Shown: one piece after another, positions 26,169 to 36,184 of the stretch
Layout of the letters: the number at the start of each line of letters is the position of its first letter
Position numbering within the stretch: position 1 is the stretch's first letter
Assembly: GCF_020687825.1 (NCBI RefSeq)
Contig: NZ_JAJEWP010000010.1
Span: 1 to 38,448 of the forward strand
DNA from: Fluctibacter halophilus
GTDB taxonomy: Bacteria > Pseudomonadota > Gammaproteobacteria > Enterobacterales > Alteromonadaceae
Length of the DNA: 38,448 bases
Reading direction: 5' to 3'
Position numbers and translations under genes: made by a program
The notes under the pieces: generated by a model
Databases searched by the model: none
Seen by the model: only the letters and a program-made list of their open reading frames with translations
What the model was told of the DNA's origin: nothing

Positions 26169-26237
26169 ATGAAAACAATAATTAGCACCACCGGCATGAT
26201 GATGATTACCACCCTTAACAGGATGGTCGCTGGCTAG
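26169..26237 (+). CDS. thrL: Threonine operon leader peptide
   Basis: A 22-codon open frame just downstream of the promoter and upstream of an intrinsic terminator. By codon it holds five Thr (residues 3, 7, 8, 14, 15), three Ile (4, 5, 13) and five Met including the start (1, 10, 11, 12, 19). Thr and Ile are the two amino acids that control the enterobacterial thr operon by attenuation. The run of three Met codons is extra. The peptide is not homologous by sequence to E. coli ThrL, as expected for leaders, but position, size and composition fit. A weak GAGG lies three bases before the ATG, and the transcript leader before it must be very short. Confidence 0.85.
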   Translation: MKTIISTTGMMMITTLNRMVAG

Positions 26238-26295
26238 TGCGCAATCGAAAAAAGATTCCAAAAGCCCGCGACGAACAGCGGGCTTTTTTGTTTTT
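26226..26295 (+). terminator. thr attenuator: terminator plus alternative antiterminator
   Basis: The terminator stem is AGCCCGC (26263-26269) with GCGGGCT (26278-26284), an 8-base loop, and a T-rich tail to 26295. Its left arm, extended to 26263-26272, can instead pair with GTCGCTGGCT (26226-26235) at nine of ten positions; that upstream segment overlaps the end and stop codon of the leader peptide. A ribosome stalled at the Thr/Ile/Met codons would leave this segment free to form the antiterminator, and a ribosome that reaches the stop would cover it and allow termination. This is the classical attenuation layout. Confidence 0.85.
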
Positions 26296-26352
26296 GGGCT
26301 TTAGAAATGAAGCAATGTAGGTCAAACCAGGTGAGTAAATAAGGAGTAGGGC

Positions 26353-28812
26353 ATGAAGGTGTTGAAGTTTGGAGGGTCGTCACTGGCAGACGCGAAACGC
26401 TATCAGGGCGTGAGCGAGATTTGTCTGGACACCCACCGGGATACGGGGGCGGCAGTGGTATTGTCGGCGCCCAAGGGGGTCACCAACGCCTTGTCGTTAC
26501 TGTGCGACCAAGCTGCTGCGGGTAAAGATTACACAGAACTCCTGGCCAAACTGCGCATGACCCTTGAAGGCATTGTGAATGATCTGGCAGCCAACAACGA
26601 TGGCTTTGACGCCGCGCCGTTGACCGATTTGATCGACACCCTGCTGGTGGAACTGGAACAGCACCTTAACGGCATTGCCCTGCTCAAATGTGCGCCAGAG
26701 AAAATCGCCGCCAGAATTCTCAGCCTGGGAGAGTATGTCAGCGTCAATATCTTCAGCGCCTTGCTCAGTGCATTGAACCAGCCCAATACCATCATTGACC
26801 CGGTTGACTATGTCGTTGCCGAAGGTGACTACCTGGACAGCATCGCCGATGTGTCAGCCAGTAAGGCCCGTTTTGCTGATTTGGACATCGGTGACCGTTT
26901 GTTGATCATGCCGGGGTTTGTGGCAGCCAATGACGAAGGTGAGAAAGTCACCCTCGGCCGCAATGGCAGTGACTACTCCGCTGCGATCCTGGCGGCCTGT
27001 CTGGATGCCGAGTGCTGTGAGATCTGGACTGACGTTGATGGCGTGTACAACGCCGATCCGAATCAGGTCGACGGTGCGGTGTTACTCGACAAGCTGACCT
27101 ATCAGGAAGCCATGGAGTTGTCTTATTTCGGCGCCAAGGTTCTGCATCCCAAAACCATCGGTCCTATCGCCCAGCACCACATTCCGTGTCTGATCCGCAA
27201 CACGCTGAACCCTTCTGCGCCGGGCACTGTGATCGGTAATGAATCCAGTGATATCTGGACCAGTGTGAAAGGCATTTCACACCTTGATGACATGACCATG
27301 TTCAACGTTGCGGGTCCGGGCATGAAAGGCATGGTGGGGATGGCCAGTCGGGTGTTTGAAGTGATGTCGAATGCCAACATTTCCATCAGCCTGATCACCC
27401 AGTCATCGTCGGAATACAGCATCAGCTTCTGTATTCACAGCAAGGATACCGAGCGCGCCCTGGATCGCCTCGAAGATGCCTTTGCACTGGAGTTGGCCAA
27501 CCATTTGCTGGACCCTATCGAGGTGCGCCGGGATTTGGCCATTGTCACCCTGGTGGGTGACGGCATGCGTCACTCCAAAGGCCTGGCGGCAAAATTCTTC
27601 AGTTCACTGTCTCAGGCAAGAGTGAACATCGTGGCCATCGCTCAGGGCTCATCCGAGCGCTCCATTTCCACCGTTATCGAAAGTCACAAAGCTAAAGAAG
27701 CGGTGAAGGTGGTGCACCAGAATTTTTTCTCTAACCTGCATTCGATCGATGTATTCATGATCGGGTGCGGTACCGTAGGCCATGAATTGCTGACCCAGGT
27801 TGCCCGTCAGCAGGGCTTACTGAAGCAGCGCGGCGTCAGTCTGAAAGTGTATGGCATCGCCAATAGCAAGCGTTGTCTGTTGCAAGCCGGCGGGATCGAT
27901 TTGGAAAACGACTGGCGCGGTAAACTGGCCGAAGCTGAGCCGGCGTTCAGCATCGATTTGCTGCAACAATTTGTCCATGACAACAGCCTGGTGAATCCGG
28001 TGATCGTCGATTGCACTTCCAGCGAGCATGTCGCTGCCCAGTATCTGGACATGATGAACGCCGGTTTCCATGTGGTAACACCGAATAAAAAAGCCAATAC
28101 CCGCGAAATCGAGTATTACCAGTCGTTGCGCAAAACCGCCCAGGACACCAATCGCCAGTTTTTGTATGAGACCACTGTGGGCGCAGGCTTACCGGTGATC
28201 GATAACCTGCAGAAGCTGATTTATGCCGGCGATGAGCTGATCCGGTTTGAGGGGATTTTGTCCGGTTCACTGTCGTTCGTGTTTGGCAAACTGGAGGAAG
28301 GCCTGACATTGTCGCAGGCGACCCAGGTGGCGAAAGAAAATGGCTTTACCGAACCGGATCCGCGCGATGATTTGAGCGGTATGGATGTGGCGCGCAAACT
28401 GCTCATCATGGCCCGGGAAGCGGACATGGATCTGGAACTTTCCGACATTGAAATCGAATCGGTTTTGCCGGATGATTTTGATGCCGAGGGCAGCGTAGAA
28501 CAGTTTATGCAGCGTTTGCCTGAAGTAGATGCGGTGTATCAGAAAAAATGTCAAGATGCGGCGCAGGAAGGTAAAGTATTACGCTATGTCGGCAGCATTG
28601 CGGAGGGTCGCTGTAAAGTGGCGATCATGGCAGTGGATGCTGAGCATCCGCTATACGCCATAAAAGACGGTGAAAACGCCCTGGCGATCCACAGCCACTA
28701 CTACAACCCGATCCCCTATGTGATTCGGGGTTATGGTGCCGGAGCCGCCGTGACGGCGGCGGGTGTGTTTGCCGATGTACTGCGTACGATGCCGTGGAAA
28801 CAAGATGTCTGA
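26353..28812 (+). CDS. thrA: Bifunctional aspartokinase I / homoserine dehydrogenase I
   Basis: A fusion enzyme of 819 residues catalysing the first and third steps from aspartate towards threonine and methionine. Residues 1-300 are aspartokinase ('[15 protein letters not shown]', '[17 protein letters not shown]'). About 310-460 are two ACT domains ('[20 protein letters not shown]', '[17 protein letters not shown]') for allosteric control. From about 470 it is homoserine dehydrogenase ('[14 protein letters not shown]', '[15 protein letters not shown]', '[19 protein letters not shown]'). Similarity to E. coli ThrA is high throughout and the length is nearly identical. AAGGAG lies upstream of the ATG at 26353. 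It is the first structural gene after the attenuator. Confidence 0.97.
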   Translation: MKVLKFGGSSLADAKRYQGVSEICLDTHRDTGAAVVLSAPKGVTNALSLLCDQAAAGKDYTELLAKLRMTLEGIVNDLAANNDGFDAAPLTDLIDTLLVELEQHLNGIALLKCAPEKIAARILSLGEYVSVNIFSALLSALNQPNTIIDPVDYVVAEGDYLDSIADVSASKARFADLDIGDRLLIMPGFVAANDEGEKVTLGRNGSDYSAAILAACLDAECCEIWTDVDGVYNADPNQVDGAVLLDKLTYQEAMELSYFGAKVLHPKTIGPIAQHHIPCLIRNTLNPSAPGTVIGNESSDIWTSVKGISHLDDMTMFNVAGPGMKGMVGMASRVFEVMSNANISISLITQSSSEYSISFCIHSKDTERALDRLEDAFALELANHLLDPIEVRRDLAIVTLVGDGMRHSKGLAAKFFSSLSQARVNIVAIAQGSSERSISTVIESHKAKEAVKVVHQNFFSNLHSIDVFMIGCGTVGHELLTQVARQQGLLKQRGVSLKVYGIANSKRCLLQAGGIDLENDWRGKLAEAEPAFSIDLLQQFVHDNSLVNPVIVDCTSSEHVAAQYLDMMNAGFHVVTPNKKANTREIEYYQSLRKTAQDTNRQFLYETTVGAGLPVIDNLQKLIYAGDELIRFEGILSGSLSFVFGKLEEGLTLSQATQVAKENGFTEPDPRDDLSGMDVARKLLIMAREADMDLELSDIEIESVLPDDFDAEGSVEQFMQRLPEVDAVYQKKCQDAAQEGKVLRYVGSIAEGRCKVAIMAVDAEHPLYAIKDGENALAIHSHYYNPIPYVIRGYGAGAAVTAAGVFADVLRTMPWKQDV

Positions 28813-28827
28813 GAAGGATGCGGTTAA

Positions 28828-29790
28828 ATGACCATCAAGGCTTACGCGCCTGCGTCAATTGGAAATGTCAGTTTAGGGTTTGATTTATTGGGGGCTGCGC
28901 TGGCGCCCGTTGATGGGAGTTTGTTGGGCGATACGGTCAGTGCCGTTGAGGCGCCGTCGTTTTCACTCGCCGTGACGGGGCGCTTTGCGGATCGCCTGCC
29001 GGCGGATACCAACGACAACATTGTCGCCACCTGTTATCACCATTTCCGTCAGCAACTCGACGCCCGTGGGCTCAGCGTCAGCAAAGTGCCTGCACTGACC
29101 CTGGAAAAGCATTTGCCCATCGGCAGTGGTCTGGGCTCCAGTGCCAGCTCGATTGTCGCCGCGTTATACGCCATCAATCGCTTTTACGATAACCCCTTCG
29201 ATGAACAGGCTTTGCTGCTGATGATGGGGGAACTGGAAGGTCAGATCAGTGGCAGCGTTCACTATGATAATGTGGCTCCTTGCTACCAGGGCGGTCTGAC
29301 ATTGATGGCCGAACAACCCGGCCAAATCGCGTTGACGTTACCGTCGTTTTCTCACTGGTATTGGGTGGTGTGTTATTCGGGGATCAGTGTCTCCACCGCT
29401 GCCGCACGGGATATTTTGCCCCAGCAGGTCAGTATGGCCGATACCATTGCGTTTGGTCGTCAATTAGCTGTGTTTGTCGATGCGTTGTATCGGCAAGACG
29501 AAACGCTCGCCATTGCCATGATGCACGATGTACTGGCCGAGCCTCACCGCAAAGCCTTGCTGCCAATGTTTGATGAATCACGGGCCTATGCCCTGCAGCA
29601 CGGCGCCGGTGCATTTGGTATCTCCGGCTCCGGTCCCACCGTGTTTGCGGTGTGTGATAATGCCGACAATGCCGAGAATATTCGGGCCTGGTTACAGGCC
29701 AACTATGTACAGAATGACAGTGGCTTTAGCCACGTGTGTCGCATCGATGAGCGGGGCACCCGATTGCTGCCCGCTGAAGCGACCGCTTAA
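28828..29790 (+). CDS. thrB: Homoserine kinase
   Basis: A GHMP-superfamily kinase that phosphorylates homoserine with ATP. The length of 320 residues fits. The ATP-binding motif 'LPIGSGLGSSASSIVAALYA' is intact. The N-terminus 'AYAPASIGNVSLGFDLLGAAL' and the C-terminal 'GAFGISGSGPTVFAVC' are the other family motifs. The start is ATG at 28828, 15 bp after thrA. It lies in the thrA-thrB-thrC operon. Confidence 0.97.
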   Translation: MTIKAYAPASIGNVSLGFDLLGAALAPVDGSLLGDTVSAVEAPSFSLAVTGRFADRLPADTNDNIVATCYHHFRQQLDARGLSVSKVPALTLEKHLPIGSGLGSSASSIVAALYAINRFYDNPFDEQALLLMMGELEGQISGSVHYDNVAPCYQGGLTLMAEQPGQIALTLPSFSHWYWVVCYSGISVSTAAARDILPQQVSMADTIAFGRQLAVFVDALYRQDETLAIAMMHDVLAEPHRKALLPMFDESRAYALQHGAGAFGISGSGPTVFAVCDNADNAENIRAWLQANYVQNDSGFSHVCRIDERGTRLLPAEATA

Positions 29791-29808
29791 CAACAAGGTA
29801 GAAACAAC

Positions 29809-31098
29809 GTGGAATTGTTCAATCTGAAAGATGACAGTGACAAGGTCAATTTTGCCGAAGCCGTTCAAAAAGGGCTGGGCAAAAACCAGGGGCTGTATTT
29901 TCCCAAGCGCTTTGAGCCGCTGGATAATGTCGCTGACTTACTGGAAATGCCCTTCGTCGAGCGCAGTACGGCGATACTGCAACACCTGATCGGCGATGAC
30001 ATTGCCCCTGAAACATTAGCCTCCATTGTCGAGCAGGCATTTACCTTTGGTGCGCCCCTGGCCAAAGTCGACGAACGCTTGTATTGCCTTGAGTTGTTCC
30101 ACGGGCCTACCCTGGCGTTCAAAGATTTTGGCGGCCGGTTCATGGCTCAGGTATTGTCCCACGTGGCCAAGGGTAAGCCGATCACGATACTCACCGCGAC
30201 ATCGGGTGATACCGGCGCGGCAGTGGCACACGCATTCCACGGACTGGACAATATCCAGGTCGTGATCCTGTACCCCAAAGGCAAGATCAGCCTGTTACAG
30301 GAGAAACTGTTCACAACCCTCGGTGATAACATTCACACCGTCGCCGTGGAAGATGATTTTGATGCCTGCCAGAGCCTGGTGAAAGCAGCCTTTGACGACC
30401 CGGACGTCCGTGATGGCCTGCACCTCAATTCAGCAAACTCAATCAATATCAGCCGTCTGCTGGCTCAGGTGTGTTACTACTTCGAAGCATTCGCTCAATT
30501 ACCCCTGGAAGAACGTGACGCAGTTACGGTATCGGTACCCAGCGGTAACTTTGGCAACCTCACCGCCGGCATTATTGCCAAGGTGCTGGGGCTGCCCATC
30601 CATCATTTTGTCGCTGCAACCAACCTCAATGATACGGTGCCTCGCTACCTGAAAAGTGGCGAGTGGCAACCCAAGCCGACCGTGGCAACGCTGTCCAATG
30701 CCATGGACGTGAGCCAACCGAATAACTGGCCACGCATTGAAGCGATGATCACCCGAGGTGAGTTTGACGGTGCGTTGCTCAGCGGCGATACCATTGATGA
30801 AGAATACACTCAGGTGGCCATGCGCCAATTGGCTCAGTCTGGCTATGTGAGTGAGCCACACGCGGCAGTGGCGTACAAGTCATTGATGCGTCACCGCAAA
30901 GAAGGTGAAACGGGCATCTTCCTTGGCACTGCTCACCCGGCTAAATTCCGTGACAGCGTTGAGAACGTGTTGGGCCAGCCGATCAGTCTGCCGCCGGCGC
31001 TGGCAAACGTGGCCGGTAAAGAGATCCTGTCGGCGACCTTGTCGAGTGATTATGCTGATCTGAAAGCGCATTTGTTTGCCACCCTGAAAGGTCAGTAG
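29809..31098 (+). CDS. thrC: Threonine synthase
   Basis: This PLP enzyme converts O-phosphohomoserine to threonine, the last step of the pathway. At 429 residues it matches the long gammaproteobacterial type. The PLP lysine is Lys105 in '[17 protein letters not shown]', and '[15 protein letters not shown]' and '[14 protein letters not shown]' are the cofactor-binding loops. The start is a GTG at 29809, with AAGG upstream. Its stop TAG overlaps the GTG start of ung by one base. Confidence 0.96.
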   Translation: MELFNLKDDSDKVNFAEAVQKGLGKNQGLYFPKRFEPLDNVADLLEMPFVERSTAILQHLIGDDIAPETLASIVEQAFTFGAPLAKVDERLYCLELFHGPTLAFKDFGGRFMAQVLSHVAKGKPITILTATSGDTGAAVAHAFHGLDNIQVVILYPKGKISLLQEKLFTTLGDNIHTVAVEDDFDACQSLVKAAFDDPDVRDGLHLNSANSINISRLLAQVCYYFEAFAQLPLEERDAVTVSVPSGNFGNLTAGIIAKVLGLPIHHFVAATNLNDTVPRYLKSGEWQPKPTVATLSNAMDVSQPNNWPRIEAMITRGEFDGALLSGDTIDEEYTQVAMRQLAQSGYVSEPHAAVAYKSLMRHRKEGETGIFLGTAHPAKFRDSVENVLGQPISLPPALANVAGKEILSATLSSDYADLKAHLFATLKGQ

Positions 31099-31757
31099 TG
31101 GCCAGTTGGGAAGACCTGCTTGGGGCCGAGAAACAGGCCCCTTATTTTCAGTCGATTCTGGCCCACGTGGATGCCGAGCGAGCGGCAGGAAAAGTGATTT
31201 ATCCGCCGCCAGAGGATGTGTTCAATGCCTTTAAGGCCACGCCATTGGACACCGTTAAGGTCGTGATCTTAGGTCAGGATCCCTATCATGGGCCCGGTCA
31301 GGCCCATGGACTGTGTTTCTCTGTCAGACCGGGTATCAAGACACCGCCCTCGCTGGTCAACATCTACAAAGAGTTGGCCACTGACATTGACGGGTTTCAG
31401 ATCCCCGACCACGGCTATTTGCAGCATTGGGCGGAGCAAGGGGTGTTGTTGCTCAATACGGTGTTAACCGTTGAACAGGGAAAAGCCAATAGCCACGCAA
31501 AAATTGGCTGGGAAACCTTTACCGATCAGGTGATGACGCAATTGAATCAACACACCCAAGGGGTGGTGTTTCTGTTGTGGGGAAGCCATGCCCAACGTAA
31601 AGGGCAGGTCATTGATGCACAACGGCACCATGTTCTGACCGCGCCACATCCCTCACCGTTATCGGCACACCGGGGTTTTCTGGGCTGTCGTCACTTCTCC
31701 ACCACCAATCGCTTACTGACACAACAAGGGCTTACGCCGATTGACTGGCAGGTATGA
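31098..31757 (+). CDS. ung: Uracil-DNA glycosylase
   Basis: A family 1 uracil-DNA glycosylase that removes uracil from DNA to start base-excision repair. The water-activating loop '[20 protein letters not shown]' contains Asp61, and the C-terminal '[15 protein letters not shown]' holds the catalytic histidine. The length of 219 residues fits. The start is GTG at 31098 inside TAGTG, so translation is coupled to thrC and the gene is probably expressed from the thr operon. That would tie a repair gene to amino-acid supply. A strong terminator follows 24 bp after the stop. Confidence 0.96.
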   Translation: MASWEDLLGAEKQAPYFQSILAHVDAERAAGKVIYPPPEDVFNAFKATPLDTVKVVILGQDPYHGPGQAHGLCFSVRPGIKTPPSLVNIYKELATDIDGFQIPDHGYLQHWAEQGVLLLNTVLTVEQGKANSHAKIGWETFTDQVMTQLNQHTQGVVFLLWGSHAQRKGQVIDAQRHHVLTAPHPSPLSAHRGFLGCRHFSTTNRLLTQQGLTPIDWQV

Positions 31758-31780
31758 GTAAAATGGATACTGTGATAACG

Positions 31781-31814
31781 AAAAAGGGCCCGATGCGTGC
31801 ATCGGGCCCTTTTT
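31781..31814. terminator. Bidirectional intrinsic terminator after ung
   Basis: AAAAAGGGCCCGAT (31781-31794), a six-base loop, then ATCGGGCCCTTTTT (31801-31814): a perfect 14-bp stem with T-runs on both strands. It ends the thr-ung transcript on the plus strand and the DUF3545 gene on the minus strand. Confidence 0.93.
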
Positions 31815-31815
31815 G

Positions 31816-31992
31816 TTATACGTCTAGTTTAGCCAGTTCGGCTTCAAGGGATAGGTCCATTTCTTCCAATTCCCGTTGTAGGCGGTAACGGTCCTGGATG
31901 GCCTCAATTTCTCTCCATTTGCGTTTTTTACTTTTGTTTTTAATGGGACGTGCCTCTAAGTCTAACATCTCAAGTAATTCGGACTTATTCAC
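31816..31992 (-). CDS. DUF3545 family small basic protein
   Basis: A 58-residue protein read from a GTG at 31992, which follows AAGGAGAG at a good distance. An upstream ATG at 32052 would add 20 poorly conserved residues. The sequence has 'ELLEMLDLEARPIKNKSKKR' followed by 'KWREIEAIQDRYRLQRELEE', the DUF3545 pattern: a basic patch followed by a helix. The family is known to me from Alteromonadales, Vibrionales and their relatives, and has no assigned function. It is convergent with ung, sharing its terminator. Confidence 0.8.
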   Translation of the reverse strand: MNKSELLEMLDLEARPIKNKSKKRKWREIEAIQDRYRLQRELEEMDLSLEAELAKLDV

Positions 31993-32253
31993 GGAACTCT
32001 CCTTATTTAACGCACTTGTTGGGTTTGTACCGATGTCGTTTTTTACCGACATTTTTGGTCAAACCATTTGTGTATTTATCACACGGTTTCGTAAAATAAA
32101 ACACTTAGTTTTACTTTTTATTAACCTGTTTTGACACATTTATGACCGCCAGCGGTTGAAAATCGGGCGTTGTAGAAGGATTTTTGACCAAAAGGTCAAA
32201 ATGACTGTTTGGATAAAAAAACAACAGTATGCGCAGTGAGTTAGGGAGTAGTT

Positions 32254-32694
32254 GTGGGAAAAGTCGTTAACGGACAATGTTTGTGTGGGCAGGTGAAGGT
32301 GTGTGTAAGTGGGCCAATCAGCAGTATTATCCATTGCCACTGCAGCCTGTGCCGCAAATCCAGCGGCACGGCATATGCCACCAATGGGTTTGTAGCCCGT
32401 AAAGATGTGCAGTTCCTGCACGGTGACAATGATCTGGGCTGTTACAGCCTCAGACCGGGCAAACAGCGTTATTTTTGTAAGACCTGTGCCAGCCCACTGT
32501 ACAGTGAAAACAGCGCAGATCCGGCGCGGATCCGCTTGCGTCTGGGCATTCTGGATGACCCGATAGAAGCGCGTCCGATGTCACATAACTTTGTTTCCAG
32601 CCGCGCGGATTGGGATGACTTGGATGCAGACTTGCCCCGTTATGATGCCCATGAGCCAGGCCGGGAAAATGTGGCTGCGTATACCAAGCCTTAA
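32254..32694 (+). CDS. GFA-family (CENP-V/GFA domain) zinc protein
   Basis: A 146-residue protein of the glutathione-dependent formaldehyde-activating (GFA) fold. Zinc ligands are visible: Cys9 and Cys11 ('GQCLCGQVKV'), Cys28/30/33 ('IIHCHCSLCRKSSG'), and Cys75/78 ('RYFCKTCASPLY'). Members bind two zincs. A true formaldehyde-activating role has been shown for very few, so the function here is left open. The start is GTG at 32254 with AGGGAG upstream. It is monocistronic and shares a bidirectional terminator with pgi. Confidence 0.87.
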   Translation: MGKVVNGQCLCGQVKVCVSGPISSIIHCHCSLCRKSSGTAYATNGFVARKDVQFLHGDNDLGCYSLRPGKQRYFCKTCASPLYSENSADPARIRLRLGILDDPIEARPMSHNFVSSRADWDDLDADLPRYDAHEPGRENVAAYTKP

Positions 32695-32725
32695 ACACGG
32701 TTCGGTTGCTTACCATTAAGCAAAA

Positions 32726-32752
32726 AAAACGGCACCTTCAGGTGCCGTTTTT
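32726..32752. terminator. Bidirectional intrinsic terminator between the GFA gene and pgi
   Basis: AAACGGCACCT, loop TCA, AGGTGCCGTTT form the stem; the A-run to the left (32722-32729) and the T-run to the right make it work in both directions, ending the GFA gene and, on the minus strand, pgi. Confidence 0.9.
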
Positions 32753-32767
32753 GATCTCATTCATGTG

Positions 32768-34411
32768 CTACTGATTGGCGTTACGAAACGCATTGATCAG
32801 GTGATTGGTCGAAGCATCAAAATCCAGTGGCGCATCACTGTCAGTCAGTTTGGCCAATACGGCGTTGCCTAACACCTTACCCAGTTCAACACCCCACTGG
32901 TCAAAAGAATTCACGCCCCAGATAGCCCCCTGCACAAACACTTTGTGTTCATACAGTGCCACCAATGAACCCAGGGTTTTCGGATCCAGCTGGTTAAACA
33001 ACAAGGTATTGCTGGGTTTATTGCCGGGCATGGTCTTGTGCATCGCCAGGCTGTGACGGGTGTCTTCGTCGAGGCCTTTACCGTCCAGATCGGCGTAGCA
33101 CTCATCGTACGTTTTGCCCTGCATCAGTGCCTGGGTCTGACCAAAACAGTTGCTGGCCAGCATGGCATGGTGGGTATCATTCTGGTTTGGTACGTTCAGC
33201 GGTAGCATGAAATCGGCCGGGATCAACACCTGACCCTGGTGGATCAACTGGTGGAACGAGTGCTGACCATTGGTACCTTCGCTACCCCAGATCACAGGCC
33301 CGGTGGCATAGTCCACGGTTTCTGCGCTACCGGCGATACGCTTACCGTTACTTTCCATGTCCAGTTGCTGCACATAGGCCGGGAAACCACGCAGATAATG
33401 GTAGTACGGTAACAATACGTGACTCTGGGCATGCTGGAAATTCACATACCACACACCCAGCATCGCCATGATCACCGGCAGGTTCTGCTCCAGCGGCGCT
33501 GAACAGAAATGGTTGTCCATCTCGAAGGCACCTTCCAACAATGCGCGGTAATTGTCATAGCCGATGGTCAGGGCAATGGGCAGGCCAATGGCAGACCACA
33601 GCGAATAACGACCACCGACCCAATCCCACATCGGGAAGATATTGTCTTCGGCCATGCCAAACTCGGTGGCGGCGCTAATGTTCGACGATATGGCGATGAA
33701 ATGCTTGGCAATGTCTTGCTGGCTGCCCCCGGCGCTTAAGAACCACTCCTTCGCTGTCAGCGTGTTCTGCAGCGTTTCCTGGGTACTGAACGATTTGGAA
33801 GACATCACCACCAGGGTTTGCTCGTGATCGAGTCCGGCCAGTACATCATGGATATGACAGCCGTCGACATTGGCCACATAGTGTACATTTACACCGTCCA
33901 CCCAGTAAGGTTTAAGGGCTTCAGACATGATCTTCGGCCCCAGAAACGAGCCACCGATCCCCACCGCCACGATGTGGGTCAGCGGCTTTCCGGTGTAACC
34001 AAGGCGTTTGCCCTGATGAATACTGTGGGTGAAATCGCGGATCTTGTCCTGGGTTGCCAACACTTCCGGCATGACGTCCTGACCGTCCACCATCACGGGT
34101 TTGCCGCTGAAGTTTCTCAGCGCGGTGTGCAGCACCGCCCGTTGTTCGGTGTGGTTGATGATGTCGCCACTGAACATCGCATCCCGCTTGGCTTCAACAC
34201 CTTGCTCCCGGGCCAGATCATACAGTGCGCTGAGTACCTCATCGGTAACGCGGTTTTTGGAATAATCCAGGTGGATCCCGCAGGCACTGGCACTGAGGCG
34301 TTCCGTGCGCTGGGGATCGGTGGCGAACCAGTCTCGCATGTGTTGTCCCTCTAGACTGTGGGCGAGGGACGTAAGTTGTTGCCAATGGGGGCTTTGGCGC
34401 AAAGCTGTCAT
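32768..34411 (-). CDS. pgi: Glucose-6-phosphate isomerase
   Basis: This enzyme interconverts glucose 6-phosphate and fructose 6-phosphate. The length of 547 residues fits the proteobacterial type. Signature 1, '[16 protein letters not shown]', and signature 2 around '[17 protein letters not shown]' are both intact, as is '[18 protein letters not shown]', which holds the catalytic Glu/His region. It follows tal on the same strand with 32 bp between, so the two sugar-phosphate genes form an operon linking the pentose phosphate pathway to the upper glycolytic or gluconeogenic pathway. It ends at a bidirectional terminator. Confidence 0.97.
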   Translation of the reverse strand: MTALRQSPHWQQLTSLAHSLEGQHMRDWFATDPQRTERLSASACGIHLDYSKNRVTDEVLSALYDLAREQGVEAKRDAMFSGDIINHTEQRAVLHTALRNFSGKPVMVDGQDVMPEVLATQDKIRDFTHSIHQGKRLGYTGKPLTHIVAVGIGGSFLGPKIMSEALKPYWVDGVNVHYVANVDGCHIHDVLAGLDHEQTLVVMSSKSFSTQETLQNTLTAKEWFLSAGGSQQDIAKHFIAISSNISAATEFGMAEDNIFPMWDWVGGRYSLWSAIGLPIALTIGYDNYRALLEGAFEMDNHFCSAPLEQNLPVIMAMLGVWYVNFQHAQSHVLLPYYHYLRGFPAYVQQLDMESNGKRIAGSAETVDYATGPVIWGSEGTNGQHSFHQLIHQGQVLIPADFMLPLNVPNQNDTHHAMLASNCFGQTQALMQGKTYDECYADLDGKGLDEDTRHSLAMHKTMPGNKPSNTLLFNQLDPKTLGSLVALYEHKVFVQGAIWGVNSFDQWGVELGKVLGNAVLAKLTDSDAPLDFDASTNHLINAFRNANQ

Positions 34412-34443
34412 GGTGTCTGGTTCTCCTGTTTATCTTCGGTGTC

Positions 34444-35397
34444 TTATAGGTGGTTGGCCAACATGGCTTCCAGTTTTTCCTGGTCGACAGCGAAGTTACG
34501 GATCCCTTCCGCCAGCTTTTCAGTTGCCATGGCATCCTGATTGTGTTCCCAACGGAATTCACTTTCAGTCATGACAGCACCGGGGCTGGAGGTTTGACCT
34601 TGGTCAGTCAGTTTGACACTGACTTCGCCTGCCGTGTTGGACAGTTCTTCCAAAAGTTGTGGACTGATGGTGAGGCGATCGCAACCGGCCAGTTCGAGAA
34701 TTTCACCGGTATTTCGGAAGCTGGCACCCATGACCACAGTCTTGTATCCGTGTGCTTTGTAGTAGTTATAGATCTTGGTGACGGATACAACACCGGGATC
34801 TTCTTGGGCAGGGTAGGAATCTTTGCCAGTACTGGCTTTATACCAGTCTAGGATACGGCCAACGAACGGCGAAATCAAATACACGCCAGCCTCGGCACAC
34901 GCACGCGCCTGAGCGAAGCTGAACAACAGGGTCAGGTTGCAGTTAATGCCTTCTTTTTCAAGCACTTCAGCAGCACGGATCCCTTCCCAGGTTGAGGCCA
35001 GTTTGATCAGCACCCGCTCTTTGCCAATGCCGGCCTGAGCGTAAAGATCGATCAGCTTCTTGGCTTTTTCAATGCTGCCTTCGGTGTCGAAGGATAAACG
35101 GGCATCCACTTCGGTGGAGATACGTCCGGGAATGATGTCGACGATTTCACGACCAATGTTCACCGCCAGCTTGTCGCCCGCATCGATGATTTGTTGCGCT
35201 TTATCACCGGACTGTTGTTTGGCCCAGGCAATGGCATCTTCGATCAGGGGTTTGTACTGCTCAATCTGCGCTGCTTTGAGCAGCAGCGATGGGTTGGTCG
35301 TGGCGTCCACCGGCTGGTATTTTTTAATCGCTTCGATATCACCGGTATCGGCAACCACAGTGGTAATGTCGCGTAAAGACGCAAGTTGGTTTGTCAT
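34444..35397 (-). CDS. tal: Transaldolase
   Basis: Transfers a dihydroxyacetone unit between sedoheptulose 7-phosphate and glyceraldehyde 3-phosphate in the non-oxidative pentose phosphate pathway. At 317 residues it has the same length as E. coli TalB, and the Schiff-base lysine is Lys132 in '[16 protein letters not shown]'. Other motifs are '[14 protein letters not shown]' and '[13 protein letters not shown]'. It is the first gene of a tal-pgi operon. It sits near thrABC and yaaA, a grouping also present near the thr operon of E. coli. Confidence 0.97.
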   Translation of the reverse strand: MTNQLASLRDITTVVADTGDIEAIKKYQPVDATTNPSLLLKAAQIEQYKPLIEDAIAWAKQQSGDKAQQIIDAGDKLAVNIGREIVDIIPGRISTEVDARLSFDTEGSIEKAKKLIDLYAQAGIGKERVLIKLASTWEGIRAAEVLEKEGINCNLTLLFSFAQARACAEAGVYLISPFVGRILDWYKASTGKDSYPAQEDPGVVSVTKIYNYYKAHGYKTVVMGASFRNTGEILELAGCDRLTISPQLLEELSNTAGEVSVKLTDQGQTSSPGAVMTESEFRWEHNQDAMATEKLAEGIRNFAVDQEKLEAMLANHL

Positions 35398-35523
35398 AAT
35401 CTACCTCAGTTTGGGATCGTCGCGGAGCGCTTCGGCCCCACGGTTGGGTTACGTCGTCCTGACAGTGTGCCATCCAGATTGACTGCCCACAGCGTTGCAG
35501 TGAATGACCAGGCCGGTAACCGA

Positions 35524-35552
35524 TTGGTAATCGTGGACGCATAGGGTATAAC
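35524..35552 (+). promoter_or_regulatory. Predicted sigma-70 promoter for the macro-domain gene
   Basis: TTGGTA (35524-35529), a 17-bp spacer, TATAAC (35547-35552). It places a transcription start about 27 bases before the ATG at 35586. Confidence 0.5.
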
Positions 35553-35585
35553 TGTTAAAACACCGTTACCAGTCCAATCCCTTCT

Positions 35586-36107
35586 ATGACAGCAAAAATA
35601 ACGCTAATACAGGACGACATTACCACCCTGGCGGTGGATGCCATCGTGAATGCCGCCAATGAGTCCCTGCTCGGCGGTGGTGGAGTCGATGGTGCCATTC
35701 ACCGGGCCGCCGGCCCCCAACTGCTGGCGTTTTGCAAAACCCTTGGAGGTTGCCCGACCGGTGAAGCGCGCATTACGCCGGGGTTTGACTTGCCGGCCAG
35801 GCACATCATTCATACCGTCGGGCCAGTATGGCGGGGCGGTCAGCAGCAGGAAGCCGCACTGCTCAGTGCCTGCTACCGCAACAGTTTAGTGTTGGCCGAC
35901 CAGCTAGGTGTGCGCGACATCGCTTTTCCGGCCATCAGTTGCGGGGTGTATGGCTATCCGGTAGAAGCCGCCTGCAAGATTGCCGTGGATACCATCAGTG
36001 AGACGGTCAGTGGTTTACCGGATATGCGCAAAGTGATCCTGTGCGCCTTTGATGACGTTGTATACCAGGCATGGCTGACGGCACTCGGTGGCAGTGCGTA
36101 CCATTGA
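35586..36107 (+). CDS. ymdB: Macro-domain O-acetyl-ADP-ribose deacetylase
   Basis: A macro domain of 173 residues of the YmdB/MacroD type, which hydrolyses O-acetyl-ADP-ribose and can remove ADP-ribose from acidic side chains. The ligand-binding loop '[20 protein letters not shown]' and the second loop '[17 protein letters not shown]' are intact. It occupies its own transcription unit, divergent from tal. In E. coli YmdB also modulates RNase III, but nothing here shows that role. The start at 35586 lies at the correct distance from the predicted promoter, although there is no strong ribosome site. Confidence 0.92.
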   Translation: MTAKITLIQDDITTLAVDAIVNAANESLLGGGGVDGAIHRAAGPQLLAFCKTLGGCPTGEARITPGFDLPARHIIHTVGPVWRGGQQQEAALLSACYRNSLVLADQLGVRDIAFPAISCGVYGYPVEAACKIAVDTISETVSGLPDMRKVILCAFDDVVYQAWLTALGGSAYH

Positions 36108-36129
36108 TTTTTCCGCCAACGGCCGGATT

Positions 36130-36158
36130 TTGTTATCATCCATGGCAAGCGTTACATT
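36130..36158 (+). promoter_or_regulatory. Candidate promoter for yaaA
   Basis: TTGTTA (36130-36135), 17 bp, TACATT (36153-36158), about 27 bp upstream of the yaaA ATG. Match to consensus is four of six at each element. In E. coli yaaA is an OxyR target; I did not recognise a clear OxyR site here. Confidence 0.35.
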
Positions 36159-36184
36159 GAACCCGTATTACCAAGGTAGTTTTC

